NCBI RefSeq assembly: GCF_014805625.2
Contig: NW_023998414.1
Location: 4,572,402 to 4,636,401, forward strand
Source: Glossina fuscipes
Taxonomy: Eukaryota; Arthropoda; Insecta; Diptera; Glossinidae
Length of the DNA: 64,000 nucleotides
Reading direction: 5' to 3'
Shown: in pieces, positions 61,108 through 64,000 of the stretch
Numbering within the stretch: position 1 is the first letter of the stretch
How the letters are laid out: every line of letters begins with the position of its first letter
Translations under genes and position numbers: made by a program
Notes under the pieces: model-generated
What the model saw: the letters and a program-made list of their open reading frames with translations, nothing else
What the model was told of the DNA's origin: nothing
The model's database searches: none

Positions 61108-61434
61108 ATTCCCACTCAATATTGCAAATTTATATATTATATGTATAGGTATACTAAGAAATCTATATACAGTTAAGGTTGAATTTTTTACATCTATCAA
61201 ATATATTTACATTGAAAATCTATATCACATGATATGAATCTTTTGTAATATTATATTTTTGTCTACAATAAAGTCTGACAATCAACCTATACAGTAACAC
61301 CAGTGCCGCTGCAAAAGACAATTGAATGTTGTATATTGAATGATATAAAAAGGCTAGCGTGCTTTAAAATGACGGTTATAAGAGGAGGAACTGTAATTCT
61401 ACAAGTGCATGCTTATGCATAGATGTATAAATTT

Positions 61435-61461
61435 ACTATATATATATATATATATATATAT
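61435..61461. repeat. (TA)n microsatellite
   Basis: About 12 TA units; no GTCY tract nearby. Confidence 0.93.
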
Positions 61462-61949
61462 GAAGTATGTATATAAATAAATTATGAAAAGGTACAATAG
61501 GAGAAGAAAAAGAACAAATAAAAATAGATGCACATGTATGTATGCTTGTAAAAAATCTTGAGTTTGAAAACAAATAAAAATAAAAAATGACAAACATACA
61601 GGTCGTAGCAAACATATATTCGGTTATAAAAAAAGTATTAAGCTCACGAAAGGAGATAACGTTAGTTACGGGGGCGCTTTGCTTCATTCGAGAATGCGTT
61701 GAGTGAGTGGATCGATTTGTGTTGCCTTAATAAAGGCCAAATACTTTTCAGCCCATTTAATAAGAACGCAATACAAGCTTAAATGGGTACAATGGAGATA
61801 TATATACATATTCTATAGTATCTCAAAATCGCATTTGTATGCGCTTTAATAGTTTGATACCGAAGGTCAGGTCAAGGCATAAACTTTATCAACAAAGCTA
61901 TATGCGTGCATTTCTCAATGTAAAGGTGAATACACACGCACCCATAAAC

Positions 61950-62010
61950 ATATATATATATATATATATACACATACACACACACACACACACATACATA
62001 CATACATACA
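61950..62010 (+). repeat. (TA)n/(CA)n/(CATA)n compound microsatellite
   Basis: Eleven TA units, then CA units, then CATA units. Confidence 0.92.
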
Positions 62011-62410
62011 AACAATAATCTTAATACTTACCATTGTGTTCTGTTGCTGCCTTTGAGAATTTCGCCCCTAAATTGCTAGTTACATGTACATTGTTACCGA
62101 ATTATGGAATCAAGATGTGCATATAAAAAGGGTGGTTTCGACACCTACCTATTAGCATACGCACCCTAAGAATTTACATGACAGGGAAATGAAAAAAAAA
62201 AAAAAATGCAACAAAATATTATGAAATTGAAAAACCATTTCGAACATGCAAGAATTTTGTAAATTTGAAAATATTTACAAGGTTACCTATAACGGAGGTT
62301 AAAAACTCGTGCACATAAAGTCAAATGGAATGAAAATCTCTAACGTTATTATTATCACATCTATGCAATATGTATATACATTACTTTCAAATTGTTCAAT
62401 TTATTTAAAT

Positions 62411-62449
62411 ATTTTTTTTTTTTGTTTTTTTTTTTTTTTTCTCCCCCCC

Positions 62450-62480
<31 letters not shown>
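62411..62480 (+). repeat. Homopolymer cluster: T, C8-type run, T
   Basis: Three poly-T runs (one over 20 bases) are separated by a single G and by a run of eight or nine C. A C run of this length is rare in this AT-rich DNA and is a likely place for assembly error. Confidence 0.9.
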
Positions 62481-62761
62481 GGGTAAACTTTCAAAAGACA
62501 TCAAGGATAAGAATCATGTTGTGTTCATGTTTTTCAAGTGAAATACATACAACAAAAATAATGAAAACGTAAATATGCATAATAATATTGCAAAAAAGTG
62601 CCCATAGAATAACAAAAGTATACAATCGTTAAAGGACCAAGAAAATAAGATAAAAACAAAAAAAAAAAAGAACAAAAACAAAATTACAATTTTATGCTAA
62701 TGATACGAGTATGTTTGTGTAGCGTCTATTACGCAACCTTAAACATATTTATATGCGTGCG

Positions 62762-62762
<1 letters not shown>

Positions 62763-62795
<33 letters not shown>
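62763..62795 (+). repeat. (TG)n microsatellite
   Basis: About 16 TG units. Confidence 0.94.
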
Positions 62796-63080
62796 AATAC
62801 ATAGGAGCGTATATAATTCCATTGTCACGTTGTTCCATTCTCGCATAATTATTCAACTAAATCTCATTCCCTCTCTATTCCATCCTGAAAGTAACCTGAA
62901 TAAATTTTACACGGTTACTATACCCACATTCACTTATGTAGCATTTTTATGCATTTATTATTATTGTTATCTTTAAAATGAAATTCAAAAGCAAGTCAAT
63001 AAATCATAAGATATTGACTCAATACTGTAAACAAACAATATGGTTAATGTCAATTGTTAAAGAGAAAAATTCGGCTTTCA

Positions 63081-63119
63081 ATGGCTTCCAACGAATCCCG
63101 AACACCCAGCGCATCTAAG
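63081..63119 (+). CDS. Candidate first coding exon with 5' splice donor
   Basis: An ATG (63081) opens 13 codons, MASNESRTPSASK, followed immediately by AAG|gtaagc, a near-perfect fly splice donor at 63120-63121. The peptide is Ser/Thr-rich with balanced codons and the short stretch is less AT-rich than the flanks, as expected of a genuine N-terminus. The frame is also open upstream to an earlier ATG at 63054. If real, the intron extends past the right edge of the window. No second exon could be checked. A short match like this can occur by chance. Confidence 0.35.
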
Positions 63120-63762
63120 GTAAGCCCACAACGAATCTGTGATGATGTTCAATTTCATAGCATATTTATGGCGCGCACTATATATCATTCAAAAAAAAAA
63201 AAAAAATTGACCCATAATCGACCGCGGCTTTTGTTCATAATGTTAAGCGGCTCGAACAAAATCTCTTTGCTTTCTCTTAAAATTATTACGATCCGGATCG
63301 AAAAAGACACCCAGATTGACACATAGATAGTTGTGGGAACGAATCATTGTCCGAAAAAGTGGACGAATAGATAGATAGATAAGTATAGACGTGTGTGGGC
63401 AATGGGATAGTGTGCAGGCGATAAGTTAATGCGCGTACGAACCAATAGATAAACCGACTGACAATAACATTCACACATAGCGACAGAATAAACGGAAAAG
63501 AAAACAAAGATATGTTGTGCAATCCAGTGAGGGTCCGATTCGGGCAAAAATAATAAAAACGAAAAGCAACTCTGGACATCTCTCATGATTTTGCACTGTA
63601 TACTCCCCAAGGATTTTATACAGTGAAACCCGTATACATAGAACTTTTTCAGAAGCACGTCATTTTTTATCTACCACGTAGCTTTTGAATGAACTGCAAA
63701 CAAACCTTAGGGTACGATATTGATCAACATAACGTTTAAGACGATTTTAAAGAATCTATTGA

Positions 63763-63966
63763 TTACAAAGCGAATGCTAGGTCGCTCCAACACCTGACTG
63801 CTGTATGTTTTCGGACCCATGATTTATAATCTGACACAAGGTTTCTCACAACACCGCCAATGTGTTCTAAAGCATTTGTTTTAACCAATTCGTGGCCGTT
63901 CATTTTTGAGAAATCGTCGCACAAGGTAGAATCTAAGGTACACTTAAAACTCCTCCCTGATACCAA
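63763..63966 (-). CDS. Unidentified ORF, coding-like composition, near the window edge
   Basis: The 67-codon frame includes MNGHELVKTNALEHIGGVVRNLVSDYKSWVRKHTAVRCWSDLAFAL. Its amino-acid mix (balanced charged residues, Trp, Gly, Val) is unlike the Ile/Lys/Asn/Phe-rich products of chance frames nearby. It may be an exon or the end of a transposon ORF. I recognise no family. The first codon used (63964-63966) may not be the true start; an internal ATG opens MNGHEL. Confidence 0.25.
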   Translation of the reverse strand: MVSGRSFKCTLDSTLCDDFSKMNGHELVKTNALEHIGGVVRNLVSDYKSWVRKHTAVRCWSDLAFAL

Positions 63967-64000
63967 TACGGATGCTTAACAATGCTTGATATTAGGCGAT

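Larger units (their letters stand above)
60601..63080. other. AT-rich spacer with simple repeats
   Basis: Apart from the listed microsatellites and homopolymers, no gene or element is recognised. Confidence 0.5.

Noticed and set aside
1..64000. CRISPR arrays, rRNA genes, operons or bacterial (for example endosymbiont) insertions
   Set aside because: No spaced direct repeats, no rRNA motifs, no dense ORFs with ribosome-binding sites; base composition and repeats are those of an insect nuclear genome.

Overview
This 64-kb window looks like non-coding DNA from a fly nuclear genome. It is strongly AT-rich and full of AT, GT/AC, CT and poly-A/T tracts. It contains no bacterial-style gene organisation and no convincing multi-exon gene. 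The best taxonomic clue is the repertoire of dispersed repeats. There are many copies of short elements with degenerate GTCY tracts (gtccgtctgtcc-like) and AT tracts, of the kind described as mini-me/DINE-1-type (helentron-related) elements of Diptera. Decayed mariner, jockey-clade and I-clade sequences are also present. I infer a higher (schizophoran) fly but cannot name the species. The window could be intergenic or lie inside a very large intron.

Layout. At 1-8.5 kb there are AT-rich spacers and four GTCY-type repeat copies. At 8.5-21.1 kb there is a 118-bp tandem duplication, two more repeat copies, a GC-rich island with a possible retroelement integrase tail (13.3 kb), an unexplained 188-codon ORF on the minus strand (16.4-16.9 kb), a mariner fragment (18.7 kb), a G-quadruplex-capable minisatellite (19.5 kb) and a primer-binding-site-like sequence (20.4 kb). 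At 21-46 kb the DNA is mostly unique AT-rich spacer with small palindromes, tRNA-like pieces, satellites and four GTCY-type repeat fragments. At 47-56 kb the repeats are dense. Two near-complete copies of one two-module element lie in inverted orientation at 48.7-49.4 and 51.6-52.3 kb, followed by a 5'-truncated I-clade retrotransposon at 53.4-54.5 kb that keeps its RNase H domain and a TAA-repeat tail. At 57-58.4 kb two jockey-clade pieces abut in opposite orientations: a plus-strand reverse transcriptase fragment ending at its YADD-like box, and a minus-strand ORF2 carboxyl end with an A-rich tail. At 60-64 kb there is another repeat copy, long homopolymers, one short candidate coding exon with a good splice donor (63.08 kb) and an unidentified minus-strand ORF at the edge.

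No set of genes works together here. The biology is that of transposon remnants and simple repeats. The protein-level calls rest on motifs read by eye, and no database search was possible. Most short ORFs in the window are chance open frames in AT-rich DNA and are left out.
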